A stretch of DNA of 64,000 bases from Vagococcus bubulae (GTDB taxonomy: Bacteria; Bacillota; Bacilli; Lactobacillales; Vagococcaceae). Made by a program: the position numbers and the translations under genes. Below the pieces are notes generated by a model. It saw only the letters and a program-made list of their open reading frames with translations, searched no databases and was not told the origin of the DNA. The DNA lies in contig NZ_NGJT01000005.1 in NCBI RefSeq assembly GCF_003950315.1, positions 61,012 to 125,011 of the forward strand, read 5' to 3'. Of the stretch, positions 1-9,936 are shown in pieces. The first letter of the stretch is position 1. Each line of letters opens with the position of its first letter.

Positions 1-692
<692 letters not shown>

Positions 693-719
693 CTATTATT
701 CTATCTATATATTATTTAT

Positions 720-2606
720 TTAGCTAACAACAATTAATACTTCTTCTTCACCAGCAGTCACATTCTCTCCTTCACCAACTGCTTGGACAACATCTAAAAA
801 GTTTGGTGTGTTTGTCACAATGACTGGTGTGTATAAACTTAAACCTGCTTCAGTAATTTCTTGACGATTAAATGATAATAATTTATCACCACGCGCTACG
901 ACATCGCCTTCTTTAACAAAGTATTCAAATCCTTTTCCATTTAACTCCACTGTATCTAATCCAACATGTATTAATAACTCCACCCCATCATTTGAAACAA
1001 GGCCGATTGCATGTTTAGTTGGTGTTGTCATGGTAACTGTTCCATCAAAAGGTGCATAAACAAAATCACCTGCTGGGATAACACCTAACCCTTTTCCAAC
1101 AATTCCTGAAGCAAACGTTTCATCTGGACATGTTGCTAATTCTTTTATTTCACCAGTAAGTGGTGCGATGACTTTATGAGATTTATTTTCTACAATAGAT
1201 GACTGATCTTCTGTAGTTGTTGACTCTTTATTTTCTACAGCGAATTCTTCTCCGGTATCAAAAGGCATAACAAGCGTCACGATTAGACCTACAACAAAAC
1301 TTGCCAACACTCCAATAACCGCCCATAAGAAATTGTTAGTTCCTTTTTCGATATAAGTCGGTAAAGCTAATAGTCCAGGAACAGCAAAACTAAATGTTTT
1401 TACCACAAATGTTCCATAAATTGCTCCACCAACAGCCCCACCAACCATACTAGCGTAAAACGGTTTTTTTAATTTCATCGTTACACCATAAATAGCTGGT
1501 TCAGTTATTCCAAATAAGGCTGGGATAAAAGCTGATACGGCAATTTGTTTCATTTTTGTATCTTTTGTTTTAATTAACACGCCTAATGTTGCCCCAGCTT
1601 GAGCCAAGTTAGCAACTAAGTTAAGTGGTAACAACATAATGTCATAACCTAATTTGCCAAGACTTGCAAATGTTCCTGGGAAAAAAGCATAATGCATCCC
1701 AGTCACAACAATTAATGGCATCAGACCACCCATTAATGCTCCAGCAACCGGTCCAGCAATTCCAAATAGTTTAGTAAAGAACATTTCAAGGTATGTTCCT
1801 ATAAATGTACCAAGTGGTGCTATAAAGGCTAAAACAAGTGGTGCTGTGATTAACAAGGTTAACAATGGAACAAAGATAATGGTTAAAGACTTAGGCACAA
1901 TTTTTTTCGCGTATTTTTCAACATAACTCATCAACCATACACCCAAAATAATTGGTAACACAGACGAAGCATAATTATTCATTGGGATATTTAAAAATCC
2001 TAAAAATGTCACACTACTTACTTCTCCGGCATCAGCTAAAGTCATAATCTGTGGATACATTAAAATACCGGCTAACGCTCCTGCCAAAGATGGGTTCGTC
2101 TTAAATTTATTTGCTGCAGAGAACGCAACTAAGAATGGTAAAAAGTGGAACGTTGCATTCGATATGGCATCTAATATCATATACGTTGAGCCTTCTGCGT
2201 TTAGCATATTAGCCCAAACTAAGATAGCCATAATTCCTTTTAATAACCCACTACCTGTAATCGCTGCTAAAATTGGTGTGAAAATACCTGATATCACATC
2301 AAATATTTTATCTAACACATTTCCAGAAGATGATGGTTGGGCAGCTTCTTCACTGATACTTCCGTGAGTGATTTGATCCACTTCTTGGAATACATTTGCC
2401 ACTTCACTACCAATAATGACTTGGAACTGTCCACTTTGAAATTGCGCTCCCATCACACCATCTAATTGTTTGATTGCTTCAATATTAATTTTTTTACTAT
2501 CTGCTACGTTAAATCTTAGTCTAGTAATACAATGCCAATTTTGGGTAATATTTTCTTTGCCACCCATTTCTCTAACAATATTTTCTGCTAACTCACGATT
2601 ATTCAT
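720..2606 (-). CDS. bglP: PTS beta-glucoside transporter, EIIBCA
   Basis: Membrane permease that imports and phosphorylates aryl- or alkyl-beta-glucosides. The domain order is EIIB (residues 1-90, phosphorylated Cys26 in NWHCITRLRF), EIIC (about 105-460, some ten hydrophobic segments, with GITEPAIYG), and EIIA of the glucose type (about 480-628, active His547 in ELLIHVGLDT). The length of 628 is normal for the family. The start ATG lies 8 bp after GGAGG. It is sandwiched between the antiterminator gene and the GH1 enzyme, and an intrinsic terminator lies in its leader, so expression probably depends on BglG-type antitermination. Exact substrate (salicin, arbutin, cellobiose) cannot be told from sequence. 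Confidence 0.95.
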   Translation of the reverse strand: MNNRELAENIVREMGGKENITQNWHCITRLRFNVADSKKINIEAIKQLDGVMGAQFQSGQFQVIIGSEVANVFQEVDQITHGSISEEAAQPSSSGNVLDKIFDVISGIFTPILAAITGSGLLKGIMAILVWANMLNAEGSTYMILDAISNATFHFLPFLVAFSAANKFKTNPSLAGALAGILMYPQIMTLADAGEVSSVTFLGFLNIPMNNYASSVLPIILGVWLMSYVEKYAKKIVPKSLTIIFVPLLTLLITAPLVLAFIAPLGTFIGTYLEMFFTKLFGIAGPVAGALMGGLMPLIVVTGMHYAFFPGTFASLGKLGYDIMLLPLNLVANLAQAGATLGVLIKTKDTKMKQIAVSAFIPALFGITEPAIYGVTMKLKKPFYASMVGGAVGGAIYGTFVVKTFSFAVPGLLALPTYIEKGTNNFLWAVIGVLASFVVGLIVTLVMPFDTGEEFAVENKESTTTEDQSSIVENKSHKVIAPLTGEIKELATCPDETFASGIVGKGLGVIPAGDFVYAPFDGTVTMTTPTKHAIGLVSNDGVELLIHVGLDTVELNGKGFEYFVKEGDVVARGDKLLSFNRQEITEAGLSLYTPVIVTNTPNFLDVVQAVGEGENVTAGEEEVLIVVS

Positions 2607-2650
2607 CGTTTTCTCCTCCTAGGATAACTCGTTAAGTTTTATTTTTTTTC

Positions 2651-2735
2651 AAACAAAAAACCTAAACAAACAAACGCAACACAACACTTGTGTTTACGAA
2701 ATGCTTGTTTAGGTTTATGCCAATAACTGTTGCAC
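2651..2735 (-). terminator. Intrinsic terminator with RAT-like sequence in the bglP leader
   Basis: On the minus strand AAACCTAAACAA pairs with TTGTTTAGGTTT followed by T6, giving a 12-bp stem with a long loop containing a small inner hairpin. The segment just upstream (about 2709-2735, CAACAGTTATTGGCATAAACC) only loosely resembles a ribonucleic antiterminator. It lies between the antiterminator gene and bglP, where a BglG/LicT protein would be expected to act. Confidence 0.7.
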
Positions 2736-2737
2736 GC

Positions 2738-3592
2738 CTAATCCAATGCTTGAGTATCAGAAACTACTCGTTCAATATGTATAATTAAATAAACTAACTC
2801 ATCATTACTCACTTCTAACCCATAATCCGATTGCAACATTTCTTTGATAACTAAACTACATGCGTAACTCTTAGGGTATTGTTCTTTTATAATGTCAAAT
2901 AATTTCTCATTTTCATTACTTTGTTGCGTTTGATTATGTAACTGTCGATTCATAAAATAACGTATATGGGTAACAAATCGTGAATAATTTAAACTGTCTT
3001 TTTTTAGCGAGACATTAAATAATGTCTGGATACTCTTTACTATACTTTTTAAAATTTTGGTAATAAAAATGGTTTCATCCATTGTTTCCACACCGTCTTG
3101 AGCATTCACAAAGTGAAGGGCCATAAACGCTGCTTCAGATGGTGGTAATAGTACGTCTAACTCTAATTGAATTTTCTCTAACGCACTTTTTCCTAATTCA
3201 TATTCTTTCGCGTACAAGAAAGGGATTTCCCATTGCATCGTATTTTCTGGTAAATCAATTCCTTGTTTTTGTCTATCAATCGCACATTGGATATGATCAG
3301 CCAAAGCGATTAATAAACTCGCATTTAATTTTTTATTCAGCTCTTTTTCAGCATATGACACAATCTTTTCTGTCACATCTAATACATCTGGTTGAATATT
3401 TTCTATTATGGCAACCATGTTTTGATTATCTTTGCTTAAAAAGGTTTTTGTAATGAGTGATTCATCAACTAAATCATTCTTTTTCTTTTTAAAGCCAATA
3501 CCTTTACCAAATAATACAAACTCTTCATCGTTGTCATTAACTGCTAACACTAAGTTATTATTTAAGGATTTTACTATCGATAGAATTGACAT
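2738..3592 (-). CDS. licT: BglG/LicT-family transcriptional antiterminator
   Basis: RNA-binding antiterminator that lets RNA polymerase read through terminators in beta-glucoside operons when its PTS regulation domains are in the induced phosphorylation state. It has an N-terminal CAT RNA-binding domain (residues 1-56, MSILSIVKSLNNN and FGKGIGF), then PRD1 (about 65-170) and PRD2 (about 175-284) with conserved His in ADHIQ, ALHFVNA, HIRYF and LIIHIERV. 284 residues is usual. The ATG at 3592 fits the family N-terminus better than the GTG one codon earlier. It is first in the bgl operon; its own leader carries a well-conserved RAT, so it probably autoregulates. BglG, LicT and SacY names are interchangeable at this level. 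Confidence 0.92.
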   Translation of the reverse strand: MSILSIVKSLNNNLVLAVNDNDEEFVLFGKGIGFKKKKNDLVDESLITKTFLSKDNQNMVAIIENIQPDVLDVTEKIVSYAEKELNKKLNASLLIALADHIQCAIDRQKQGIDLPENTMQWEIPFLYAKEYELGKSALEKIQLELDVLLPPSEAAFMALHFVNAQDGVETMDETIFITKILKSIVKSIQTLFNVSLKKDSLNYSRFVTHIRYFMNRQLHNQTQQSNENEKLFDIIKEQYPKSYACSLVIKEMLQSDYGLEVSNDELVYLIIHIERVVSDTQALD

Positions 3593-3610
3593 CACCTCAT
3601 TTTAGGAACA

Positions 3611-3682
3611 AAAAAACACCAAATCAAAGTAGTCCTATCTACAATGAATTTGGTGGTGCCTGATCGTATCAGTTACACTCCA
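3611..3682 (-). promoter_or_regulatory. RAT antiterminator overlapping a terminator, licT leader
   Basis: Read on the minus strand, 3682-3646 gives GGAGTGTAACTG, a short loop, then CAGGCACCACC, which matches the known BglG-family RAT pattern (GGATTGTTACTG...CAGGCAAAACC). Its 3' side overlaps the left arm CACCAAATTCA of a terminator whose right arm is TGATTTGGTG followed by T7 (3611-3656). The two folds are mutually exclusive, the classical switch. Confidence 0.88.
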
Positions 3683-3698
3683 TCTGTTCTGTAAATTA

Positions 3699-3727
3699 AA
3701 TATACCACCTTTAGAAAACGGTGTCAA
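3699..3727 (-). promoter_or_regulatory. Sigma-A promoter of the bgl operon
   Basis: TTGACA (complement of 3722-3727), a 17-bp spacer, and TATATT (complement of 3699-3704). It sits directly upstream of the RAT leader. Confidence 0.85.
3713..3726 (+). promoter_or_regulatory. Catabolite-responsive element (cre) over the bgl -35 box
   Basis: AGAAAACGGTGTCA matches the consensus TGWNANCGNTNWCA at all but the first base and overlaps the -35 element. CcpA bound here would block the promoter when glucose is available. Confidence 0.7.
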
Positions 3728-3731
3728 CCAC

Positions 3732-3768
3732 AAAAATAAAATAATCTAGAAAAATATTCTAGATTATT
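3732..3768 (-). terminator. Terminator of gshF
   Basis: Perfect 11-bp inverted repeat AATAATCTAGA / TCTAGATTATT followed on the minus strand by a T-rich run, just after the gshF stop codon. Confidence 0.75.
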
Positions 3769-3781
3769 TACTGTAAGATAG

Positions 3782-6064
3782 TTAGTTATTCAACTGTGGG
3801 TATAATAACATCAAGACATCCATTGTCAATCGTTGTCCTACACCAGCATAAGGATAAATATGCATATGCATTGCTGGGTTGAAATTAGCCTCAATGATAC
3901 CATATGTTTGAGCATCTTGTTTATTACCATGAATCGTACTATCTGGAATAATTAAATCTATCCCACAAATTTTAGCTCCTAACGCTTCCACAGCAGATTC
4001 GGCTATGTGTTTATAACTATCATTCATCTCTTCTGTCACATCTAGTGAGTCGCCACCTGTACTAACATTTGAATTTTCACGAAGAGACACACGTTGATCT
4101 TTTTCAGGAATACTCATTGGTGTTAGACCTTGTTCTTTTAACATCAATTGTTCAATATCACCTAGCTGTATTTTTTCTAACGGTGCTCGGTGATGTGTAC
4201 CACGTAAGCTATCTTTATTTTTTTCTGCTACTAGCTCAGCTACCGTCTGTCTACCATCCCCTAATACATTGGCCGGTGTTCGTAACATAACGGCTCTTGT
4301 CTTTCCATCTAGTACAAAAAAACGATACTCTGTTCCGGGAAGAAATTCTTCCACTAAAATACTATCATCTTCACTAAAGGCAATCCGAACCGCTTCATCA
4401 TAATCCTCTTTTGTTGCACCTTCTTTAAAAATAGAAATACCCAATCCATAATTAGTTGATTTAGGTTTTACAACAATGGGACTATCTTTAAAAATAGGAT
4501 AAGAGATTAAGGCTTCATCCACTGTTGAAAATTCTTTTCCTCCAGGTACATGGTAGCCAGCTTTAGCTAGAACTTTTTTTGTGACTGTTTTATTTTCCAT
4601 CATAAGTGGTACAACATATGAATCTCGACTCGTCATATTAGCATTTTTAACATATTCAACTTGACCATCAAATGATAAACGTAAAAATTGATCCACCCGA
4701 TCCATCACTTCCACTTTGACCCCTTTTTGTATCGCATCAAACATAAAAATTTGAGTTGATAACTCCATATCTCGATAACCTGCTAATTGATACGGTTTTT
4801 CAAAAGCTTGGTCATAATAAAGATTCGCAAAATGACGTCCAAATTCTTCGTTAGTCCAACTTTTTTCTGTCATTACTTCTAACATTTGCCCTGCTAATGT
4901 TTTATTAGGATAAGCTAATACTGTTTTTGCTTCATTCAATAAATCAGAACAATCAAAAGGTGTGGTTAATTGAGTGTTTAGTTGCATCAGTTTTTCTAAT
5001 AACCACTCACCTTCTTCTTGAAACATGGTTTTTTCTAGTGGATGCTCTAAAGATACTTTATTGTTGTATTCTGTCCCTAAATCGAGCATCTGTTTGGCAT
5101 CAGTTGATTCTTCATCTAAAAATAATAATGTCAGCAAGAATAAATGTAAAAATCGTAAGGTACTTTCTGAAACACCAGTACGTTCAAATGGATTCAAATC
5201 AATATTACGAATTTCAATGTAACTAACACCATGTGTCAATAATTCTTCTACATTATCACTACCACGTAAACGAACAGAAGAATAAAATTCTTTTGTTTCA
5301 ATCAACTCACCATTATCGACCAACTCTTCCAAATCTGAAACATATTGATCGATGGTTTGATAAGACACTTCAATCTCCGGTCGGTTTGTATAGCCATACT
5401 CACTATTTCGAATACTTCTTACAGGTTGTTCTGGTTCTTTATCTGTAAAATATCTCTTATCAGCATAAGGGCTTGCGCCAAATAAATAGGTGATTAACCA
5501 ACGATAACGTAAATATTGACGTGAAACTTTTAGATAAACATCTGTTCTAAATAACGTAAAATCACTATACTCTGTTTGGATTTGAAATAAATTTAATAAT
5601 AAATCATGAGAAAATTCAAAATTATAATGGATACCACTCACCATTTGTTTTCTTTTGCCATAAACTTTTGCTAGATAACGACGATAGTTAATATCCCCTT
5701 GATTTTCTAATTTTGCAATTTTAATATCACGATCATCTTCAGGTAAATCTGGCGGCATACTAATAGGCCACAATCTTTCGCCATTTTCCATTGAACGCAC
5801 TACCACATCATGCAACGCTTCTAACTGCTCGATAGCTCCTTTATCCGTATCAAAAACTTGTGTTATCAGTTCTGTTTGGGTCTCACTAAAATCTGTTTGA
5901 ATATATGGATGAAAACTACGACTACCTAAAGAAGTTGGATGGTCTGTTGTTGCTAATTGACCGTCAGATGTGACACGTTGACTTTCTTTTTCTAATCCTA
6001 TTTTAAATCCAGAAAGAACGGATTGGATTCTTTCATCTGTTAAATGTATTTGTAAACTTTTCAT
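3782..6064 (-). CDS. gshF: Bifunctional glutamate-cysteine ligase / glutathione synthetase
   Basis: Cytoplasmic fused enzyme that makes gamma-glutamylcysteine and then glutathione, each at the cost of ATP, for thiol redox defence. The N-terminal two thirds is a GshA-type ligase (SLGSRSFHPYIQTDFSETQTE near the start, SGIHYNFEFS, YIEIRNIDLNPFERTG); the last 270 or so residues are an ATP-grasp domain (DSPIVVKPKSTNYGLGISIF, LVEEFLPGTEYRFFVL, GIIEANFNPAMHMH). The frame is open to an ATG at 6124, but the ATG at 6064 starts the family N-terminus (MKSLQIHLTDERI) and has a weak AAAGG upstream, giving 760 residues, the usual length. It is a single-gene unit with its own terminator. This fusion is typical of enterococci, streptococci and Listeria. 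Confidence 0.95.
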   Translation of the reverse strand: MKSLQIHLTDERIQSVLSGFKIGLEKESQRVTSDGQLATTDHPTSLGSRSFHPYIQTDFSETQTELITQVFDTDKGAIEQLEALHDVVVRSMENGERLWPISMPPDLPEDDRDIKIAKLENQGDINYRRYLAKVYGKRKQMVSGIHYNFEFSHDLLLNLFQIQTEYSDFTLFRTDVYLKVSRQYLRYRWLITYLFGASPYADKRYFTDKEPEQPVRSIRNSEYGYTNRPEIEVSYQTIDQYVSDLEELVDNGELIETKEFYSSVRLRGSDNVEELLTHGVSYIEIRNIDLNPFERTGVSESTLRFLHLFLLTLLFLDEESTDAKQMLDLGTEYNNKVSLEHPLEKTMFQEEGEWLLEKLMQLNTQLTTPFDCSDLLNEAKTVLAYPNKTLAGQMLEVMTEKSWTNEEFGRHFANLYYDQAFEKPYQLAGYRDMELSTQIFMFDAIQKGVKVEVMDRVDQFLRLSFDGQVEYVKNANMTSRDSYVVPLMMENKTVTKKVLAKAGYHVPGGKEFSTVDEALISYPIFKDSPIVVKPKSTNYGLGISIFKEGATKEDYDEAVRIAFSEDDSILVEEFLPGTEYRFFVLDGKTRAVMLRTPANVLGDGRQTVAELVAEKNKDSLRGTHHRAPLEKIQLGDIEQLMLKEQGLTPMSIPEKDQRVSLRENSNVSTGGDSLDVTEEMNDSYKHIAESAVEALGAKICGIDLIIPDSTIHGNKQDAQTYGIIEANFNPAMHMHIYPYAGVGQRLTMDVLMLLYPQLNN

Positions 6065-6150
6065 TGTCTTTGACCTTTTCCCTTTGTCTTTTCTAGTGAA
6101 TATTATATCATTCCATGTTTTCAAACCATAATTTTTTGTTTATCCTACCA

Positions 6151-6194
6151 AAAAAAGTCAGCCATTTATGTTTAACATAAACGACTGACTTTTA
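6151..6194 (-). terminator. Terminator of the fru operon
   Basis: AAAAGTCAG and CATTTATG pair with CATAAACG and CTGACTTTT around a TTTAA loop. On the minus strand the hairpin is followed by T6, directly after the fruA stop. Confidence 0.85.
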
Positions 6195-6203
6195 AATGAT
6201 TAA

Positions 6204-8150
6204 TTAAGCTTTTGCTTTCGCTTGTTTTCTTTTAAGTAATGTTCCAAGAACAATCGCACTAATAAATGCTCCTAAAATAATGAATAATAGGTACATCAGT
6301 GGATTACTTACCAACGCAATAACAAAGATACCACCATGAGGCGCCATTAATTTAATCCCTAACGCTCCCACTAAACCACCAGTTACAGCCGCTCCCACAA
6401 TAAAACTTGGAATCATACGTAATGGATCTGATGCGGCAAAAGGAATCGCTCCTTCAGTAATAAATGAGAATCCCATAATTAAGTTTGGTATAGCTGATTC
6501 TTGTTCTTTTTTAGTAAATTGATTTTTAAACAACATAATTGCAATAAAGATTGCTAATGGTGGAACCATACCACCCGCCATAACTGATGCCATCACCACA
6601 CTACCACCACTTTCAACAGTTGCTGCAAGTGTTCCTGTACCAAATAAGTAAGCTGCTTTATTGATTGGACCACCCATATCAATAACCATCATACTTGCAA
6701 GTAACGCACCTAATAATGCTGCATTTCCACCTGAAAGATTAGCTAAGAAATTATTCAATCCATTGTTAATAGCAGACATTGGAATATTAATAAATAACAT
6801 TAAAAATCCGGTAATCAATAAGCCAAATACTGGATAAAATAGAATAGATTTAATCCCATCTAATGCTTTTGGTAATCCTTTAAAAATAAATTTCAAGAAT
6901 ACAATCACATAACCGGCAAGGAAACCACCAACTAAAGCGCCCAAGAAACCTGAAGGAATAGTGTCAGTTAATTGACCAAATGCCACCCCACTTGCTGACA
7001 TAGCACCTGCAGCAAAACCAACAACCAAACCTGGTCGATCAGCAATACTTGACGCAATAAATCCAGCTAAAACTGGTAACATGAAACCAAATGCAGTGTC
7101 CCCAATTGTTTTAAAGTAAGCCGCAATTGGATGATACGTTCCTAATTGACTTAATTGATCTTGTGGCACACCCATCATTTGGTCGATTAGGAAGGCTAAA
7201 GCAATCGCAATCCCACCACCGATAACAAATGGTAACATGTGACTAACACCGTTCATTAAATCTTTGTAGATTTTAGCTCCAACTGAACCTGACGTTGTTT
7301 CTTCGCTAGATTCTTCATTTCCACTTGATGAGTGGTGATAAACAGAGGCACTACCGTCAGTTGCTAAACGAAGTAATTCTTCTGTTTTCTTGATTCCATC
7401 ACTTACTGGACGGTTAACTAATTTTTTACCTTCAAAACGAGCCATTTCAACATTTTTGTCAGCTGCGACAATAACACCTGTTGCTCTTGCGATTTCTTCA
7501 TCAGTTAATTTGTGTTTAACCCCTTCAGAACCGTTTGTCTCAACTTTAATGTTAATACCCATTTCTTTTGCTTTGTTTTTCAATGCATCTTCTGCCATAT
7601 AAGTATGAGCAATACCTGTTGGACAAGCAGTAACAGCCACAACAAATGGAGCATCTTCCACTTCTTCAACAACTTCTTTTTCTTCTTCGTCTAATTTTTT
7701 CTCTGCTTTATCAACAATTGATAATACTTCATCAGGTGTATTGGCTTCTTTCAAATCAGCAATCATTCCTGGATTTAGTAATAAACGAGAAAGACTAGCT
7801 AATGCTTGTAAATGGGTATCATTTGCGCCTTCTGGAGCCGCAATCATAAAGAATAAATAAGTTGGTTGCCCATCTAATGCTTCATAATCTAAGCCTGCTT
7901 TGCTTCTAGCGAATAAAACAGTTGGTTTAACTACCGCTTTATTTTTAGCATGAGGCATAGCGATTCCGTCACCTAAGCCAGTTGTTGTTTGTGCTTCTCT
8001 AGCTAATATCCCTTCTTCAAACACTTCTTTGTCATCAATACGGCCTGTTTCATACAATTTGTTTACCATCTCTGTGATGGCGCCTTTTTTATCAGTGGCT
8101 TTTAAGTCCAAGATCATACAATCTTTAACTAACAAGTCATTAATTTTCAT
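6204..8150 (-). CDS. fruA: PTS fructose transporter, EIIABC
   Basis: Membrane permease that imports fructose as fructose-1-phosphate. Domains: EIIA of the fructose/mannitol type (1-150, active His67 in GIAMPHAKN), a charged Glu/Lys linker (150-168), EIIB (169-270, Cys176 in AVTACPTGIAHTYMAE), and EIIC (about 295-640, eight to ten membrane segments). The length of 648 is standard. The ATG is preceded by GGGGAAATAAA. It lies 11 bp after fruK and shares the fruR promoter region, so it is probably derepressed by fructose-1-phosphate through FruR. The neighbouring 1-phosphofructokinase fixes the substrate as fructose rather than mannitol or a 2-O-glycerate. Confidence 0.97.
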   Translation of the reverse strand: MKINDLLVKDCMILDLKATDKKGAITEMVNKLYETGRIDDKEVFEEGILAREAQTTTGLGDGIAMPHAKNKAVVKPTVLFARSKAGLDYEALDGQPTYLFFMIAAPEGANDTHLQALASLSRLLLNPGMIADLKEANTPDEVLSIVDKAEKKLDEEEKEVVEEVEDAPFVVAVTACPTGIAHTYMAEDALKNKAKEMGINIKVETNGSEGVKHKLTDEEIARATGVIVAADKNVEMARFEGKKLVNRPVSDGIKKTEELLRLATDGSASVYHHSSSGNEESSEETTSGSVGAKIYKDLMNGVSHMLPFVIGGGIAIALAFLIDQMMGVPQDQLSQLGTYHPIAAYFKTIGDTAFGFMLPVLAGFIASSIADRPGLVVGFAAGAMSASGVAFGQLTDTIPSGFLGALVGGFLAGYVIVFLKFIFKGLPKALDGIKSILFYPVFGLLITGFLMLFINIPMSAINNGLNNFLANLSGGNAALLGALLASMMVIDMGGPINKAAYLFGTGTLAATVESGGSVVMASVMAGGMVPPLAIFIAIMLFKNQFTKKEQESAIPNLIMGFSFITEGAIPFAASDPLRMIPSFIVGAAVTGGLVGALGIKLMAPHGGIFVIALVSNPLMYLLFIILGAFISAIVLGTLLKRKQAKAKA

Positions 8151-8161
8151 TTTATTTCCCC

Positions 8162-9082
8162 CTAGTATTCTTTTAAAACGTCAATTTCAACACGTGATAA
8201 CTGGTGTTTAATTTCTTCAGCTGTCGCTAAATCGGCACTAAATGCTGTCGCGCTTCCACACGCAATCCCTGTTTTAAATGCCTCTACAGCATCACTACCT
8301 TGACTTAGCTGACTAACAAACCCTGCAACAACAGAATCTCCTGATCCTACTGAATTAACTAATGTTCCTGTTAATCCTTTGGCACGATAAATACCTGTTT
8401 CATTAAATAAGACAGCTCCATTGGCACCCATTGAGATAATCACATTTCTAGCACCTTGTTGAACTAATTTTTCCCCGTAAGGCAACATGTCTTCAAATGT
8501 TTTAAACTCAACATTGTATAAATCGGCTAATTCATGTTCGTTTGGCTTAATTAATGATGGTTTGTACTGTAATACATCAAACAGACTAGCATCACTAATA
8601 TCTACTACAAATGGAACATTTTGTTCATGTGCCATTTTTGATAATGTGACATAAATATCTTTTGGCACGCCCATTGGTAAGCTGCCTGATAAAATCAACC
8701 AATCTTTTGGTGTTAAACTGCTGATTTGGACATTCAAATCATCTAAATCTTCTTGTTTAATAGAAGGTCCTAAACCATTAATCTCAGTCTCTTCTTCACC
8801 TTTTAATTTGATGTTAATTCGTGTGTCACCTGATACATGGATAAAGTTATTTTGCAGACCATGATTGATTAACTGCTCTTCAATAAATTTACCTGTAAAC
8901 CCACCAATAAAACCAAGATTTTGAGATTGGACACCTAGTTGTGCCAATACTCTTGAGACATTAATTCCTTTACCACCTGGAAATTTGTACTCTTTCGTCG
9001 TTTTATTCAACTTACCTTCTTCAAATCCTGGCACGCTAATCACATAGTCAATAGCTGGATTTAATGTTAATGCATAAATCAT
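8162..9082 (-). CDS. fruK: 1-phosphofructokinase
   Basis: Cytoplasmic PfkB-family kinase that converts fructose-1-phosphate and ATP to fructose-1,6-bisphosphate. The N-terminal substrate motif is YALTLNPAIDYVI, then KFPGGKGINVSRVLAQLG, and the C-terminal ATP-binding and catalytic-base motif is NSVGSGDSVVAGF. The length of 306 is usual. It overlaps fruR by 4 bp and precedes fruA by 11 bp, so the three form one operon. The related lacC at 14096 encodes a paralogue; the fru context assigns this one to fructose. Confidence 0.96.
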   Translation of the reverse strand: MIYALTLNPAIDYVISVPGFEEGKLNKTTKEYKFPGGKGINVSRVLAQLGVQSQNLGFIGGFTGKFIEEQLINHGLQNNFIHVSGDTRINIKLKGEEETEINGLGPSIKQEDLDDLNVQISSLTPKDWLILSGSLPMGVPKDIYVTLSKMAHEQNVPFVVDISDASLFDVLQYKPSLIKPNEHELADLYNVEFKTFEDMLPYGEKLVQQGARNVIISMGANGAVLFNETGIYRAKGLTGTLVNSVGSGDSVVAGFVSQLSQGSDAVEAFKTGIACGSATAFSADLATAEEIKHQLSRVEIDVLKEY

Positions 9083-9831
9083 TTTATTACCTCCTTTATT
9101 GTTGCAACCCCTTGATACTGTGAGCGTTGTTTCTCTGTTAACTGATTTGTCAAAATAACCCCTGTGTCGATTGACTCGATTTGAGAAAAATTTAACTTAT
9201 CAAACTTTGTATCATCTACTAAAAAATAAACTTGCTGTGCTTGATGAATCGCTGTTCGTTTCATCATGGCTTCTTCTGGGTCTGCCGTAGTTAACCCATA
9301 AATCGGATGAACACCATTCGCCCCCATGAAAGCCTTATCAAAAAAATACCGTTGCAATTGCTCGCCACCTAACTGACTGACTGATGCTGTTGTATTTTTT
9401 CTAATACTACCTCCAATAATGATCGTATCCATTCCTAAATCCGTCGATACACAAGCATGGTGAACTGAATTTGTCACAATCGAAACGCCTTTATCTTTAA
9501 TAAGTGGTAGTAACTCTAATGTCGTGGTCCCAGCATCAATGTAAACAACATCTCCTTCTTTTACTAAAGAAGCTGCGAACTGAACGATTTCTTGTTTCTT
9601 ATGAACGCTTTTGGATGATTTTTCCTTCATAGTTAATTCAGGTTCTAATCTAAAAACTTGCTTAGCCCCTCCATGAATACGAACCAACCAACCTTCTGCT
9701 TCCAATTCTTGTAAATCTCGTCGAATTGTTGATTCAGATACACCTAGTTCTTCGATTAACTCTCGAACTTTTATGACTTTTTTTGATTTTAATTCATCTA
9801 AAATTTTTGATTGTCTTTCTTCAGTTAACAT
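9079..9831 (-). CDS. fruR: DeoR-family repressor of the fructose operon
   Basis: Transcriptional repressor with an N-terminal DeoR winged helix (MLTEERQSKILDELKSKK, VSESTIRRDLQELEAEGWLVRIHGGA) and a C-terminal sugar-phosphate sensor of the ISOCOT fold (DVVYIDAGTTTLELLP, VTNSV, FMGANGV). 250 residues, normal. The ATG at 9831 has GGAG 8 bp upstream and matches the family start; an upstream in-frame ATG at 9849 has none. It is first gene of the fru operon, so it probably autoregulates. Two 20-bp spaced direct repeats in its promoter are the likely operator. The known effector of FruR proteins is fructose-1-phosphate. Confidence 0.93.
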   Translation of the reverse strand: MLTEERQSKILDELKSKKVIKVRELIEELGVSESTIRRDLQELEAEGWLVRIHGGAKQVFRLEPELTMKEKSSKSVHKKQEIVQFAASLVKEGDVVYIDAGTTTLELLPLIKDKGVSIVTNSVHHACVSTDLGMDTIIIGGSIRKNTTASVSQLGGEQLQRYFFDKAFMGANGVHPIYGLTTADPEEAMMKRTAIHQAQQVYFLVDDTKFDKLNFSQIESIDTGVILTNQLTEKQRSQYQGVATIKEVIK

Positions 9832-9851
9832 AGTTCTCACTCCATACATGC

Positions 9852-9895
9852 ATTATACAATCAAAAACATTCAAAATCAATCAAAAACATTCAAA
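9852..9895 (-). promoter_or_regulatory. fru promoter with tandem operator repeats
   Basis: Minus-strand TTGATT, 17 bp, TATAAT (complement of 9852-9857). A 17-bp sequence (AATCAAAAACATTCAAA on the plus strand) occurs twice, at 9859-9875 and 9879-9895, exactly 20 bp (two helical turns) apart and covering the -35 region. DeoR-type repressors commonly bind such direct repeats. Confidence 0.75.
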
Positions 9896-9902
9896 GTAGA
9901 AC

Positions 9903-9930
9903 AAAAAAAGAAGAGGTTTCCCTCTTCCTT
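9903..9930 (-). terminator. Terminator of argS
   Basis: GAAGAGG-GAAA-CCTCTTC hairpin followed by T7 on the minus strand, between argS and fruR. Confidence 0.85.
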
Positions 9931-9936
9931 CCTAAT

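Noticed and set aside
6065..6124. N-terminal extension of gshF from the ATG at 6124
   Set aside because: No ribosome binding site and no match to the family N-terminus; the ATG at 6064 fits.
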